A stretch of 64,000 nt of DNA from Methyloterricola oryzae. Its GTDB lineage: Bacteria; Pseudomonadota; Gammaproteobacteria; Methylococcales; Methylococcaceae. The stretch covers positions 62,001 to 126,000 of the forward strand of contig NZ_JYNS01000002.1 of assembly GCF_000934725.1 (NCBI RefSeq), written 5' to 3'. How positions within the stretch are numbered: the stretch's first letter is position 1; every line of letters starts with the position of its first letter. Under the pieces are notes generated by a model. It was not told the DNA's origin. It searched no databases and worked only from the letters and a program-made list of their open reading frames with translations. Below are positions 1 through 8,391 of the stretch, one piece after another. The position numbers were made by a program, and so were the translations under genes.

Positions 1-110
1 CGCCGTCCACGCGCTTGGTGCGTATCTTGATCGTTGACACAGGTTTCTCGCGGCAGCTTGAGGGCATCAGCTTATGGAAAACTCCGGGGGCCGGCAAGGA
101 CCGGCACGCC

Positions 111-557
111 ATGTCTGATCGCAGGACCTTCCTGAAGCGCGGAAGCTTGTGCCTGGCGGCCTGGCTGGCGACGATGCGTTGGCGCCCGTCCTGGGCCAAA
201 ACTGTACCGGCCGGCAGCCTCGATCAGGCGCTGGCGGCGGCTATCGGTCGGCGCCGCTTGCTGCAGGCGCCCGCTGGAGAGCTCAAGTTGGAGGTTCCGG
301 ATATCGCGGAAAATGGCGCCATCGTGCCGGTGACGGTCGAGAGCAGTCTGCCTGCCGTGGACGAGATTCTGCTGCTCGTGGAGAAAAACCCCACACCCTT
401 GGCCGCGCGATTCCGTTTCGAGCGGTCGATGGACCCCTACGCGTCTTTGCGCATCAAGATGAATGAGAGCTGTGACGTGCTGGCCGTGGTGAGGTCAGGT
501 CAGGATTATTACGTCACGCGCAAGGCCGTGAAGGTGATGGTTGGCGGCTGCGGCTAG
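111..557 (+). CDS. soxY: Sulfur carrier protein SoxY
   Basis: Probable SoxY, the periplasmic subunit that carries sulfur intermediates on a C-terminal cysteine during thiosulfate oxidation. The 148-residue protein starts at the ATG that gives a twin-arginine signal (RRTFLKRG at about residues 4-11) followed by a hydrophobic stretch. It ends in VGGCG, the family's swinging arm, one glycine shorter than the common GGCGG ending. An in-frame start exists further upstream, but it would bury the Tat signal. No soxZ follows; the next gene is convergent, and the two stop codons share the bases CTAG. The partner SoxZ and the other Sox proteins must be elsewhere if the protein works in the standard pathway. 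Confidence 0.82.
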   Translation: MSDRRTFLKRGSLCLAAWLATMRWRPSWAKTVPAGSLDQALAAAIGRRRLLQAPAGELKLEVPDIAENGAIVPVTVESSLPAVDEILLLVEKNPTPLAARFRFERSMDPYASLRIKMNESCDVLAVVRSGQDYYVTRKAVKVMVGGCG

Positions 558-1294
558 ACAGCCTTCAGGAATTGCGCCAGCAACCGGTGCAAGTCCGTCA
601 TGCCCTGGGCCAGGAAAACCTCGATCTCGGCCATGCTGATCTCCCGCTCCGTCTTGCCGGCGGCCCAGTTGGCGATGACGGCGCAGCACGCATAGGGGGT
701 TTCCAGTTCCCGCGCCAAGGTGGCTTCTGGCATGCCCGTCATTCCAACCAGGTCACAGCCATCGCGCTCCATGCGGACGATCTCTGCGGCGGTCTCCAGG
801 CGCGGGCCTTGGGTGCAGCCGTAGACCCCGCCGTCCACCATCCGCAGGTTAGCCGCATGACCTGCCGCCAGCAGGCGCTCGCGCAGTCCGGGGTCGTAGG
901 GCCGGGTGAAATCGATATGGGTGACATGCTGCAGATCGTCCTCGAAGAAGGTATGACTGCGGCCGTAGGTGTAGTCGACGATCTGCTCGGGTATCGCCAA
1001 GCGCCCCGGTGCCATGTCCGAGCGGATGCCGCCCACCGCCGCCACCGCCACGATGCTGGATGCGCCTGCCTGATGCAAGGCCCACAGGTTGGCGCGGTAG
1101 TTGATGCGGTGCGGCGGCAGCGTATGAGCGTCGCCGTGACGGGCCAGGAACACCAGCTCTTGGCCGAATAGGGTGCCGAAGGTCAGGTCGGCCGACGGTG
1201 TGCCATAGGGCGTGTCGAAGCGTCTGCGTTCGCTGATCTGAAATTCGGCGAGTCGGGTCAATCCCGACCCGCCTATGATGGCAAGGCGTGTCAT
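554..1294 (-). CDS. mtnP: S-methyl-5'-thioadenosine / thioinosine phosphorylase
   Basis: A purine nucleoside phosphorylase of the MTAP type, 246 residues, cleaving methylthioadenosine or methylthioinosine to base plus methylthioribose-1-phosphate in polyamine by-product salvage. It shows the phosphate-binding IIGGSG near residues 6-11, RHG followed by LPPHRINYRAN, and the AVGGIR segment, all typical of the family. Several gammaproteobacterial members prefer methylthioinosine; I cannot decide the substrate from sequence. It is the last gene of a minus-strand operon nagZ-hpt-mtnP, 14 bases after hpt, which supports a role in purine salvage alongside the phosphoribosyltransferase. Confidence 0.88.
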   Translation of the reverse strand: MTRLAIIGGSGLTRLAEFQISERRRFDTPYGTPSADLTFGTLFGQELVFLARHGDAHTLPPHRINYRANLWALHQAGASSIVAVAAVGGIRSDMAPGRLAIPEQIVDYTYGRSHTFFEDDLQHVTHIDFTRPYDPGLRERLLAAGHAANLRMVDGGVYGCTQGPRLETAAEIVRMERDGCDLVGMTGMPEATLARELETPYACCAVIANWAAGKTEREISMAEIEVFLAQGMTDLHRLLAQFLKAV

Positions 1295-1308
1295 AGGTTC
1301 AGGCTTCC

Positions 1309-1863
1309 TTAGGTTGAACTGAAACGGCAGGCGAAAATGCCGGCCGCGTTGCGCAGATAGCGTTTGTAATCCATGCCATAGCCGAACAGATAGCGATTCG
1401 GCGCCTTGAGGCCCACGAAATCCGCCTGGCAGGGCTTGTCGATGCCGAGGTCTTTGTCCACCAGCACGGCGGTGTGGACTTCACGGGCTCCTTCGGCGCG
1501 GCAGTAGGCCGCCACCGCGGCCAGGGTGATCCCTTCGTCCAGAACGTCATCGACGATGAGGACCGAACGCTCCCGCAAGGGCAGGGCCGGCTTCAGCAGC
1601 CATTCGATATGGCTGCCCTGGGTCTGCCCCTGGTAGCGGGTGGCCTGCACGGAGTCGAGCTCCAGCGGAAAGTCCAGATGGGTGAGGAGCTTGCCAGCGA
1701 AGATGATGCCGCCATTGAGTACGGTCAGGACGATGGGGTTGGCGTCCTCGAGGCACTGCGTGATTTCCTGCCCCAGTTGGCTGATGGCTGCCTCGACCTC
1801 CGTTGCGGAAAATAGCAATTCCGCCTCGGCGGCGACGCGCCGAATATCATCGATTTGATTCAT
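1309..1863 (-). CDS. hpt: Hypoxanthine-guanine phosphoribosyltransferase
   Basis: A 184-residue PRTase that joins hypoxanthine or guanine to PRPP. The PRPP-binding motif VLIVDDVLDEGITL is present in the middle of the protein and the core fold matches the HPRT family. The start used here (MNQIDDI) lies 8 bases after the nagZ stop; a longer in-frame start would overlap nagZ. Gammaproteobacterial relatives are often annotated as hypoxanthine-guanine PRTase and sit beside a methylthioadenosine phosphorylase as here. It belongs to the nagZ-hpt-mtnP operon. Confidence 0.9.
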   Translation of the reverse strand: MNQIDDIRRVAAEAELLFSATEVEAAISQLGQEITQCLEDANPIVLTVLNGGIIFAGKLLTHLDFPLELDSVQATRYQGQTQGSHIEWLLKPALPLRERSVLIVDDVLDEGITLAAVAAYCRAEGAREVHTAVLVDKDLGIDKPCQADFVGLKAPNRYLFGYGMDYKRYLRNAAGIFACRFSST

Positions 1864-1871
1864 AAGAGGAT

Positions 1872-2903
1872 TCAGGCTGCCAGCATGCGGTTTACCCACG
1901 CGTGCGCGTCCTGCCAGCGGGGCGTCTGCCGCAGCGTGGCGGCGTCCAGTGCCGCTCGAGCACGCATACGGATCAGCCGGTCCTGGCGAACCGCCGGGGC
2001 CGGTGGTAGATGATCCAGAACCTGAGCAGCAGCATCCGGGTCGTTGCAGACCAGGACCATGTCGCAGCCCGCCTCCAGGGCCATGGAGGCACGTTGGCCG
2101 AAATCGCCGGCGAATGCGGCTCCGGCCATGGAAAGGTCATCGCTGAAGACGGCGCCGTCGAAGCCGAGTTCGCCGCGCAGTACGTGTCCGATCCAGTAGC
2201 TGGAAAAGCCAGCCGGGCGCGAATCCAGTTGGGAATAGACCACGTGGGCGGGCATCACGCCTTCCAAGCCGTCGGCGATCAGTCGCCGGAAAGGCACCAG
2301 GTCCTTCGCCGCGATCTCGGCGTAGCTGCGCTTGTCTTCCGGTAGCGCGTGATGGGAGTCTAGTGAGACGGCGCCATGTCCCGGAAAATGTTTGCCTACC
2401 GCGGCCATTCCGGCGCCGCGCATGCCGTGGGCAAAGGCCTGCGCGCAGCGGCCCGCCGATTCCGCATCCCGCGCGAAGGATCGGTCACCTATGACCTGGC
2501 TGATGCCGCAGTCGACGTCGAGCACCGGCGCGAAGCTGAAGTCCACGCCGACGGCAAGCAGTTCGGACGCCATCAGCCACCCGGCATCCTCCAGGCCATT
2601 GTGCAACGCAGCCTCGTCGCTTCCGAAATAGTCGGCGTAGCGCGCCGCCGGGGGCAGGCGGGTGAAACCCTCCCTGAAGCGTTGCACGCGCCCGCCCTCG
2701 TGATCCACGGCGACGAGGATGCCGGGACGTGCCGCTCGGACGCTGGCATTCAACTCTGCCAACTGGTCGGGCGATTCGAAGTTGCGGCTGAACAGGATCA
2801 AGGCACCGACAGTGGGGTGTTGCAGCCGCTCCCGCTCCTCGGGCAAAAGCTCCGTGCCCTTTAGGTCGAGCATGACTGGACCGAGGGGTGTAAGTGGTTC
2901 CAT
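1872..2903 (-). CDS. nagZ: Beta-N-acetylhexosaminidase NagZ
   Basis: Cytoplasmic glycoside hydrolase family 3 enzyme that removes N-acetylglucosamine from anhydromuropeptides during peptidoglycan recycling. The 343-residue length matches family members. Diagnostic features are VAVDHEGGRVQR near residue 65, VGKHFPGHG containing the catalytic His-rich loop, and VFSDDLSM containing the catalytic Asp. The start at MEPLTPLGPVMLDL is preferred to one 23 codons upstream because homologues begin just before this motif. It is the first gene of the operon with hpt and mtnP. Confidence 0.93.
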   Translation of the reverse strand: MEPLTPLGPVMLDLKGTELLPEERERLQHPTVGALILFSRNFESPDQLAELNASVRAARPGILVAVDHEGGRVQRFREGFTRLPPAARYADYFGSDEAALHNGLEDAGWLMASELLAVGVDFSFAPVLDVDCGISQVIGDRSFARDAESAGRCAQAFAHGMRGAGMAAVGKHFPGHGAVSLDSHHALPEDKRSYAEIAAKDLVPFRRLIADGLEGVMPAHVVYSQLDSRPAGFSSYWIGHVLRGELGFDGAVFSDDLSMAGAAFAGDFGQRASMALEAGCDMVLVCNDPDAAAQVLDHLPPAPAVRQDRLIRMRARAALDAATLRQTPRWQDAHAWVNRMLAA

Positions 2904-2941
2904 AGCTTGGGTTACAGTGTCTGGGGGCGAATATTTTAATC

Positions 2942-2947
2942 TATAAT
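2942..2947 (+). promoter_or_regulatory. Candidate -10 element upstream of the fliL-like gene
   Basis: A perfect TATAAT lies 48 bases before the GTG start of the FliL-like gene, in the divergent gap with nagZ. No convincing -35 hexamer is seen 16-18 bases upstream, so this rests on the -10 alone. Confidence 0.35.
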
Positions 2948-2994
2948 CAGGCCGACTCGATGTATATCCCAAGCTTCCGACCGGAGATTTCTAC

Positions 2995-3408
2995 GTGAGG
3001 CAGTTTTTCGCCGCTACCCTGAGTGTTTTGCTTCTCCTGTTCAGTCTGGCGTTAGGTGCCAACGAAGGTGGCGGCGAGAAGGAAGGGGGAGGCATCGTAG
3101 GGCCGCAGTATGTTCCACTGGAGCCGGTTCTGGTCAACCTGGACGGGCGCCGACACTATATGCGCGTCGTGATCCAGGTTTTGATGGAAGATGCCGGCAG
3201 TGCCGAAAAGCTTGGTTCGCACATGCCGGCTATTCGCCACAGCCTGATCATGTTGCTGAGCGGCCGTAACCTGGATCAAGTCTCTACTGTTCAAGAGCGC
3301 GAGAGTTTGCGCGTGCAGGCTCGAGAGGAGGTCCGCAAGGTGCTGGAAACCTTCCACGCCGGGAAAGGTGTCAAGGACCTGTTTTTCACCGATTTCATGG
3401 TTCAGTGA
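2995..3408 (+). CDS. FliL-like basal-body-associated protein
   Basis: A 137-residue protein with an N-terminal hydrophobic segment (about residues 5-21) and a FliL-type C-terminal domain: YVPLEPVLVNL, then RRHYMRVVIQV, then R..L..LLSGR..DQV and a final VLFFTDFMVQ-like ending. The GTG start is supported by GGAG 8 bases upstream. FliL associates with the flagellar stator, but here no other flagellar gene is nearby, so it may be an orphan paralogue acting on another inner-membrane machine. The next gene follows after 9 bases and may be co-transcribed. Confidence 0.75.
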   Translation: MRQFFAATLSVLLLLFSLALGANEGGGEKEGGGIVGPQYVPLEPVLVNLDGRRHYMRVVIQVLMEDAGSAEKLGSHMPAIRHSLIMLLSGRNLDQVSTVQERESLRVQAREEVRKVLETFHAGKGVKDLFFTDFMVQ

Positions 3409-3417
3409 GGTTCACAC

Positions 3418-3762
3418 ATGCCCTACGTCAAAATCCAGGTCAACCGTAAGCTCGAGGCGGAACAAAGCCGTGAACTGCTGAAGCATGTTTCGCAGCGCGT
3501 CGCCAAGGAGCTCAGCAAGCCAGAGAGCTATGTGATGGTTGAAGTGACGGACAACACGGCCATGCTGTTTGGCGGGAACGATGCCCCGGCCGCCATGGTC
3601 GAACTTAAAAGCATCGGACTCCCCAGCGTGCTTAATCGGCCTCTCTCGAAGATGCTGTCGGGTGTCTTGAATGAACGCCTGGGGATTGAACCATCTCGCG
3701 TCTATGTGGAATTTACGGATGTAACGGGAAGTTCCTGGGGGTGGAATGGAGCCACGTTCTGA
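3418..3762 (+). CDS. MIF / phenylpyruvate tautomerase-like protein
   Basis: A 114-residue protein of the macrophage migration inhibitory factor family. The start gives Met-Pro, so Pro2 (the catalytic Pro1 after Met removal) is present. The family's length and the C-terminal VYVEFTDVTGSSWGWNGATF-like end (residues about 95-114) match eukaryotic and bacterial MIF homologues. Members form trimers and tautomerise keto-enol substrates; the physiological substrate in bacteria is not known. GAGG precedes the ATG at suitable spacing. Confidence 0.85.
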   Translation: MPYVKIQVNRKLEAEQSRELLKHVSQRVAKELSKPESYVMVEVTDNTAMLFGGNDAPAAMVELKSIGLPSVLNRPLSKMLSGVLNERLGIEPSRVYVEFTDVTGSSWGWNGATF

Positions 3763-3773
3763 TCGGCGGGCTC

Positions 3774-4079
3774 TTAGTGCCCCTCTCGCTGACGCTGGCG
3801 CTCTTCCATCTTGGCGAGTTGTTCCGGAGTGGCCGGGGTCTGGAATTTTTGCTTCCATTCGGCGTAGGGCATGCCGTAGATGATTTCCTGGGCCTTGGCA
3901 TAGTCAATGTCGAGCCCTTTCTCCTGGGCGGCGGCGCTGTACCATTTGGCCAAGCAGTTACGGCAGAAATCGGCCAGCAGCATGAGGTCGATGTTCTGAA
4001 CTTCGGTATGCTCGCGCAAGTGCTGCAGCAGGCGGCGGAACGTGGCGGCTTCCAGTTCGGTTTCGGTCTGTTCGTTCAT
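3774..4079 (-). CDS. DUF1244 family protein
   Basis: A 101-residue soluble protein with the DUF1244 signature: FRRLLQHLREHTEVQNIDLM, FCRNCLAKWY and YGMPYAEWKQKFQ. The family is small, all-helical and of unknown function. The conserved FCRNCL pair of cysteines might bind metal, but that is only a guess. The start MNEQTETELEAATFRRL is chosen over one 20 codons upstream because the family begins near here. It is convergent with the MIF-like gene. Confidence 0.85.
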   Translation of the reverse strand: MNEQTETELEAATFRRLLQHLREHTEVQNIDLMLLADFCRNCLAKWYSAAAQEKGLDIDYAKAQEIIYGMPYAEWKQKFQTPATPEQLAKMEERQRQREGH

Positions 4080-4278
4080 GGTGTTGGCTCCTGGGTGAAC
4101 CTTCGGGGCTGGGTCGGAGGGGCGCCATGTTAATGGCAAGTCAGCCTGTGGGACAAGTGGGCGCGCGCAGGACCCTGGCTGCCGGGGGTGGTTAATGGCG
4201 CAGTGTTTGTGTAAGATTCGTATCTAGGGGAAATTTACCAATTTAAGGTGGTCTTGTTGGCCGCCGCTTTGCACCGCA

Positions 4279-4629
4279 ATGGAGATAAACAAGGCACCGG
4301 TTTCGTCGCAGTTCATGGCGTCGCTGCTTCGGCAGCGCGATGTGAGCGTCGTGTCCAAGAAAGTCGATGCCGTCACCGAGATCCAAGGGCCGGCGGCGGA
4401 AAAACAGGACACACCGAGGCGGGCTCTGTCCGCGGAAGACCTGCGTTATGCCCTGGAGGCCTTGGATGAGAGTCAGGCGTCACGGGGAGAGCGTGCGCAG
4501 CCGGAAGGATACACCCTCCACAATCGCGCGAGGATGGCGCTGAGTGCCTATACGGCCCAGCAAAACCAGACGCGCGACGATAACAGCCGTTCCCTGCGGG
4601 AGATGCTGGGCGTTGACTTTTACGCCTGA
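4279..4629 (+). CDS. Hypothetical protein
   Basis: A 116-residue polar protein that I do not recognise. It has no signal peptide or membrane segment. The central part (SAEDLRYALEALDESQ) and the C-terminal half (LHNRARMALSAYTAQQNQTRD) look helical. No strong ribosome-binding site precedes the ATG, so the start is uncertain. Codon use matches its neighbours. It lies 39 bases before yciB and could be co-transcribed with it. Confidence 0.6.
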   Translation: MEINKAPVSSQFMASLLRQRDVSVVSKKVDAVTEIQGPAAEKQDTPRRALSAEDLRYALEALDESQASRGERAQPEGYTLHNRARMALSAYTAQQNQTRDDNSRSLREMLGVDFYA

Positions 4630-4668
4630 CCGCTGCCCCGCGGCGACAGCTCCAAGCCGAAATACTCC

Positions 4669-5211
4669 ATGAAGCTATTATTCGATTTCTTCCCGATACT
4701 TCTGTTTTTCGTCGCTTTCAAACTGTTCGACATCTACGTGGCAACTGCAGTAGCCATCGCCGCGAGTTTCGTGCAGGTGGGGGTTTCCTGGTGGCGTCAC
4801 CGCAAGGTCGAACCGATGCACTTGGTAACGTTCGCCATCATCGTGGTCTTTGGCGGTCTCACGCTTTACCTTCAGGATGAGCTTTTCATCAAATGGAAGC
4901 CCACCGTGATCAATTGGTTGTTTGGCATTGTTTTCCTGGCCAGTCATGCGATTGGCGAGAAGACCATGATCGAGCGCATGATGGGCGCTAGCCTGGAATT
5001 GCCCCGTGAGGTGTGGACTCGCTTGAGCCTGAGTTGGACGGCTTTCTTCCTCCTGCTGGGCGGCGTCAACCTGTTCGTGGTCTACAGCTTCGATACGGCT
5101 ACCTGGGTCAATTTCAAGCTATTCGGCATGATGGGCCTTACCTTGGTGTTCGTGATCCTGCAGTCTGTCTATCTTGCCCGGCACATGCCGCAAGCCCAAT
5201 CTGAGGAATAG
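4669..5211 (+). CDS. yciB: Inner membrane-spanning protein YciB (septation protein A)
   Basis: A 180-residue integral membrane protein with about five hydrophobic segments and the family start [18 protein letters not shown]. The motif [12 protein letters not shown] is typical of YciB/IspZ. Family members affect cell-envelope integrity and septation through an unknown mechanism. It starts a tight operon yciB-yciI-bolA-parvulin, a common gammaproteobacterial order. Confidence 0.93.
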   Translation: MKLLFDFFPILLFFVAFKLFDIYVATAVAIAASFVQVGVSWWRHRKVEPMHLVTFAIIVVFGGLTLYLQDELFIKWKPTVINWLFGIVFLASHAIGEKTMIERMMGASLELPREVWTRLSLSWTAFFLLLGGVNLFVVYSFDTATWVNFKLFGMMGLTLVFVILQSVYLARHMPQAQSEE

Positions 5212-5215
5212 CCCT

Positions 5216-5518
5216 TTGCTCTACGCCATACTCAGCGAGGACGCGCCGGGCACGCTGGAACTGCGCCTCGGTGCCCGCCCAGCGCATCTGGCCCGCCTGG
5301 AAGCTCTGCAGGCGGAAGGTCGGCTGATACTGGCGGGCCCCCACCCGGCGGTTGATTGTCCGGATCCGGGGCCCGCGGGTTTCACGGGCAGCCTGGTCGT
5401 CGCAGAATTTGCGACCCTGGAGGCCGCCCAGGCTTGGGCCGACGATGACCCTTATTTGCGTGCCGGGGTGTATGCCCGGGTAACCGTTAAGCCATTCAAA
5501 AAGGTATTGCCTTCATGA
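5216..5518 (+). CDS. yciI: YciI family protein
   Basis: A 100-residue alpha/beta-barrel dimer protein of the YciI family. TTG is taken as start because it gives [17 protein letters not shown], the usual beginning, immediately after the yciB stop. The family's conserved His and Asp are seen in [11 protein letters not shown] and [12 protein letters not shown]. Molecular function is uncertain; some relatives are dehydrochlorinases. Its stop overlaps the bolA start (ATGA). Confidence 0.88.
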   Translation: MLYAILSEDAPGTLELRLGARPAHLARLEALQAEGRLILAGPHPAVDCPDPGPAGFTGSLVVAEFATLEAAQAWADDDPYLRAGVYARVTVKPFKKVLPS

Positions 5519-5805
5519 CGACGCGTGTCGAAAAGATTCGAGAGCTGATCGAACAGGCCTTGGCCCCGGAAGTGTTCGATTTGTATGACGACAGCCATAG
5601 CCATGCCGGGCACGCCGGTGCTCAGGCCGGCGGCGGCCATTTCTATGCGACCATCGTTTCCAACTCATTCGAGGGGTTGACGCCTGTGCGGCGCCATCAA
5701 CTCGTTTATCAGGCGCTGGGCGACATGATGAAGGCGGACATTCATGCGCTGAGCATCCAGGCGTTCACCCCGGTTGAATTCAAACAAAAGGAAAAACAGG
5801 AATGA
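5515..5805 (+). CDS. bolA: BolA family protein
   Basis: A 96-residue protein of the BolA/IbaG family, which acts with monothiol glutaredoxins in iron-sulfur cluster trafficking. The class II KH-like fold is indicated by [36 protein letters not shown] and the conserved His in the [10 protein letters not shown] end. The insert between residues 30 and 45 is Gly/His-rich. It overlaps yciI by four bases and the next gene by four bases. Confidence 0.9.
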   Translation: MTTRVEKIRELIEQALAPEVFDLYDDSHSHAGHAGAQAGGGHFYATIVSNSFEGLTPVRRHQLVYQALGDMMKADIHALSIQAFTPVEFKQKEKQE

Positions 5806-6836
5806 AACAACGCTCACTTTTGACTGTAGCCATCGCGGGCGCTCTCGCGCTTGGCGGCTGTGACAACGCTGGCAAGGGCAAGCAGGCCGACACGGGCAAA
5901 TCGGCCGAAGTGCCGGTGCTGGTCGAGGTCAAGGATGCGGTCGCCGTGGTCAACGGCAAGCCGATCAGCAAGGAATCGGTGACGATCATGACGTCTGAGA
6001 TCGAGCAGCGCCGCGGGCCCAACAGTGCGCCGGAAGACAAGATCGTCGATGAACTGATCTCGCGGGAATTGCTGCGTCAGGAAGCCGAGAAGCAAAAACT
6101 TACCAGTGATCCGTCCAACGCCGCCCGTGTGGAAAATACCCTGCGTATCGTGCTGTCGCAGATGGCTGCCGAGGACTTCATCAAGAAGGCCCAGGTTACC
6201 GAGGAAGAGCTCAAGAAGGAGTACGAGCAACGGGTGGCGGCCATGAAGCGCACTGAGTACAAGGCACGCCACATCCTGGTGGAGAAGGAGGCGGACGCCA
6301 AGGACATCATCGCCAAGCTGCAGAAGGGCGCGAAATTTGCCGATCTGGCGAAAAAGTTCTCCAAGGATCCGGGCAGCAAGGAGAATGGCGGCGATCTGGG
6401 CTGGTTCAGCGCCCAACAGATGGTTGCACCCTTCTCAGAGGCGGTCGCCAAGCTGAAGAACAACGAAACCACCGCGGCTCCGGTTCAGACGCAGTTCGGC
6501 TGGCACGTGATCCTGCGCGAGGACGAACGCGAGCAGGCGCCGCCGCCGTTCGATCAGGTCAAGGAACAGCTCAAGAACATGATGCAGACGCAGAAGCTGC
6601 AGGAGCACATTGCGGAATTGAAGAAGACCGCGAAAATCGAGCATACCGCTCCGCCCAAGACCGAGGCTCCCAAAGCGGCCGAGCCTGCGGCCGGTGCCGC
6701 GGCGCCTGAGGAAGGTGCGGAAGCCGAGCCCGATAACAGCGTGGAAGCCGGCAAGCCGGCGCCCGCCGAGGCTGAAAAGGCGGCTGCTCCCGCTGAACCC
6801 GTCGAGGCGGCACCCGCCGCCAAGCCAGCGAAATAG
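5802..6836 (+). CDS. Parvulin-type peptidyl-prolyl isomerase lipoprotein
   Basis: A 344-residue PpiC/SurA-type foldase. Residues 1-20 form a lipoprotein signal with lipobox LGGC. A SurA-N-like helical region (about 40-140) is followed by a single parvulin domain (about 145-245) with YKARHILV, FADLAKKFSKDPGSKENGGDLGWF and FGWHVI. The last 70 residues are Ala/Pro/Glu-rich and low complexity. It probably helps fold exported proteins. It is the fourth gene of the yciB operon and overlaps bolA by ATGA. Confidence 0.85.
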   Translation: MKQRSLLTVAIAGALALGGCDNAGKGKQADTGKSAEVPVLVEVKDAVAVVNGKPISKESVTIMTSEIEQRRGPNSAPEDKIVDELISRELLRQEAEKQKLTSDPSNAARVENTLRIVLSQMAAEDFIKKAQVTEEELKKEYEQRVAAMKRTEYKARHILVEKEADAKDIIAKLQKGAKFADLAKKFSKDPGSKENGGDLGWFSAQQMVAPFSEAVAKLKNNETTAAPVQTQFGWHVILREDEREQAPPPFDQVKEQLKNMMQTQKLQEHIAELKKTAKIEHTAPPKTEAPKAAEPAAGAAAPEEGAEAEPDNSVEAGKPAPAEAEKAAAPAEPVEAAPAAKPAK

Positions 6837-6854
6837 CCGGTCGCTTCCTGGTCT

Positions 6855-6873
6855 GCCGGGCCCTAAGCCCGGC
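6855..6873. terminator. Hairpin between convergent genes
   Basis: A 7-bp perfect inverted repeat (GCCGGGC, 5-base loop, GCCCGGC) in the 70-base gap between the parvulin and diguanylate cyclase stops. There is no T-tract, so a terminator role in either direction is tentative. Confidence 0.35.
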
Positions 6874-6906
6874 GGCACCGGACGGATCCGAATTCGCCGC
6901 GAAGCC

Positions 6907-8040
6907 TCAGCAAGCCGTCATTCGAGACTTCGTTTCTCCCGAAAATAGCACGCCTGCGTTGACCACCCGGTTGCGGCCGCTTTTCTTGGCCTGATATAGG
7001 GCCGAATCGGCCATTTCCACCAAGCGCGTCCCAATCAGGCCCTCGCTCATATCCACCAGGGAGGGATTCAAAGTCGCGACCCCGACTGAAAGGCGCACGG
7101 GAATGGCTTCGCCTTCCTTGCCGCTCAATTCCAGGTGCGCGATACGCGAGCGGATGCGTTCGGCCACTTCCAGTGCCCGCTGTTCTGATGTGACGCCGAG
7201 GAGGACAACGAATTCCTCGCCGCCGTAACGCGCCAGGACGTCGTTGTTGCGAAGGAGTGAGCGCACATGCCCAGCCACTTCGGCCAGCACCCGGTCGCCA
7301 GTCTGATGCCCAAAGGTATCGTTGATGCTCTTGAAATGGTCAATGTCCAGAAACAGGCAGGACAGGCACTCGCCGCTGCGAATGACCCGATCCACCTCTT
7401 CACCCAGGCGTTGATCGAAAAAACGCCGATTGTTCACGCCGGTGAGCGTGTCGATTAGGCTGGTACGCCTCAGCAGCTCAAAGTTCAGGGTGTTCTCCAA
7501 GCACACGCTCAGCACGCTGCTGAGCCGGTCCAGAAAGTCGGTGGCCATATGTTCGCAGAAGCGCACGGGATCGTTACTTGCAAAATTGAGGCTACCCAAT
7601 AGTCTGCCACGCCGGTATAGGGGCAGTAGTGCCATGCTGCCGCCGTCCGCTAAAATCTGCCCGAAGAAGATCGCGGACTTTTCGCTCTGGTGCGGTCCGA
7701 GATAGGCGTGACCACCTTTGCCGAATACCTTTTCCAGGGCGCCGACATCCGTGTGGAGAATGAGTCCATGCTGCTTTTCCACCTGCATGCCATCTTCGCT
7801 CAGGCATTTACGCAACTCCTGCTTTTCGTCAACCAAAAGGAGCGTGACTTGATTCAGTTCGAAGACGCTGCGGGTATCGTGCAGGGTATGTTCCACCAGT
7901 TCCCGCAGGGAATTCAGCGCAAGCAGATTGGTTTCCAGCCGTTGAAATCGGTGCAGTTTGATGTCGTTCTGGCGAACGCAGTCGATGAGCTCAAACAGGT
8001 GGCTTTCCAGTATACATAAGCTGGTATTTAAGTCGTCCAA
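6907..8040 (-). CDS. GAF/DUF484-like sensor diguanylate cyclase
   Basis: A soluble c-di-GMP synthase. The N-terminal part (about residues 1-190) is a DUF484/GAF-like sensory domain. The C-terminal GGDEF domain carries ARYGGEEF, DIDHFKSINDTFGHQTGD and a predicted active site, so it should be active. An I-site RxxD is not obvious. No good ATG exists: the open frame runs to 8376, but the upstream part does not look coding. TTG at 8040 is preferred because AAGGA lies 10 bases before it; TTG at 8070 is an alternative. It is divergent from gmd, so it could link c-di-GMP with fucose-containing polysaccharide, which is inference. Confidence 0.82.
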   Translation of the reverse strand: MDDLNTSLCILESHLFELIDCVRQNDIKLHRFQRLETNLLALNSLRELVEHTLHDTRSVFELNQVTLLLVDEKQELRKCLSEDGMQVEKQHGLILHTDVGALEKVFGKGGHAYLGPHQSEKSAIFFGQILADGGSMALLPLYRRGRLLGSLNFASNDPVRFCEHMATDFLDRLSSVLSVCLENTLNFELLRRTSLIDTLTGVNNRRFFDQRLGEEVDRVIRSGECLSCLFLDIDHFKSINDTFGHQTGDRVLAEVAGHVRSLLRNNDVLARYGGEEFVVLLGVTSEQRALEVAERIRSRIAHLELSGKEGEAIPVRLSVGVATLNPSLVDMSEGLIGTRLVEMADSALYQAKKSGRNRVVNAGVLFSGETKSRMTAC

Positions 8041-8391
8041 CTGAGGGGTTTCCTTGGGGAATGCTGGCAAGGCCGAAACTCGCGTAAGACTAGCACAATT
8101 CCGTTTATCTAAGCATTTCGCTTGCCGTTCAATCGGAGTTATCGAGGGGCGCCTATCCGAGCGGAAGCCCGTTTTAGCGTGATGCAAAGATGCAGTCTGG
8201 CAGGTTGTCTGTTGCTGGCATCTTGTTTGCCTATAATGGCAAGAGCTTCTACCATGGTTCCAGGCTTCGCCACTTCGAATCACCGTTGAGGGATTTGGCG
8301 CAACCAGCGTGTTAAATGACGGGTTGGCGCGTCGAGCCGGACGGAGAAGCACCATTGCGATGGAAATGATCAGCACACAACAGAGGAGTCA
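8041..8391. promoter_or_regulatory. Divergent intergenic region upstream of gmd
   Basis: About 350 bases without a convincing gene. A perfect TATAAT lies at 8232-8237, 155 bases before gmd, with no good -35 element at standard spacing. GAGGAG directly precedes the gmd start. I see no other defined site. Confidence 0.4.

Noticed and set aside
8041-8376. Longer N-terminus of the diguanylate cyclase from the only upstream ATG
   Set aside because: The extra 112 residues are Cys/His/Arg-rich without domain character and would overlap the gmd promoter region.
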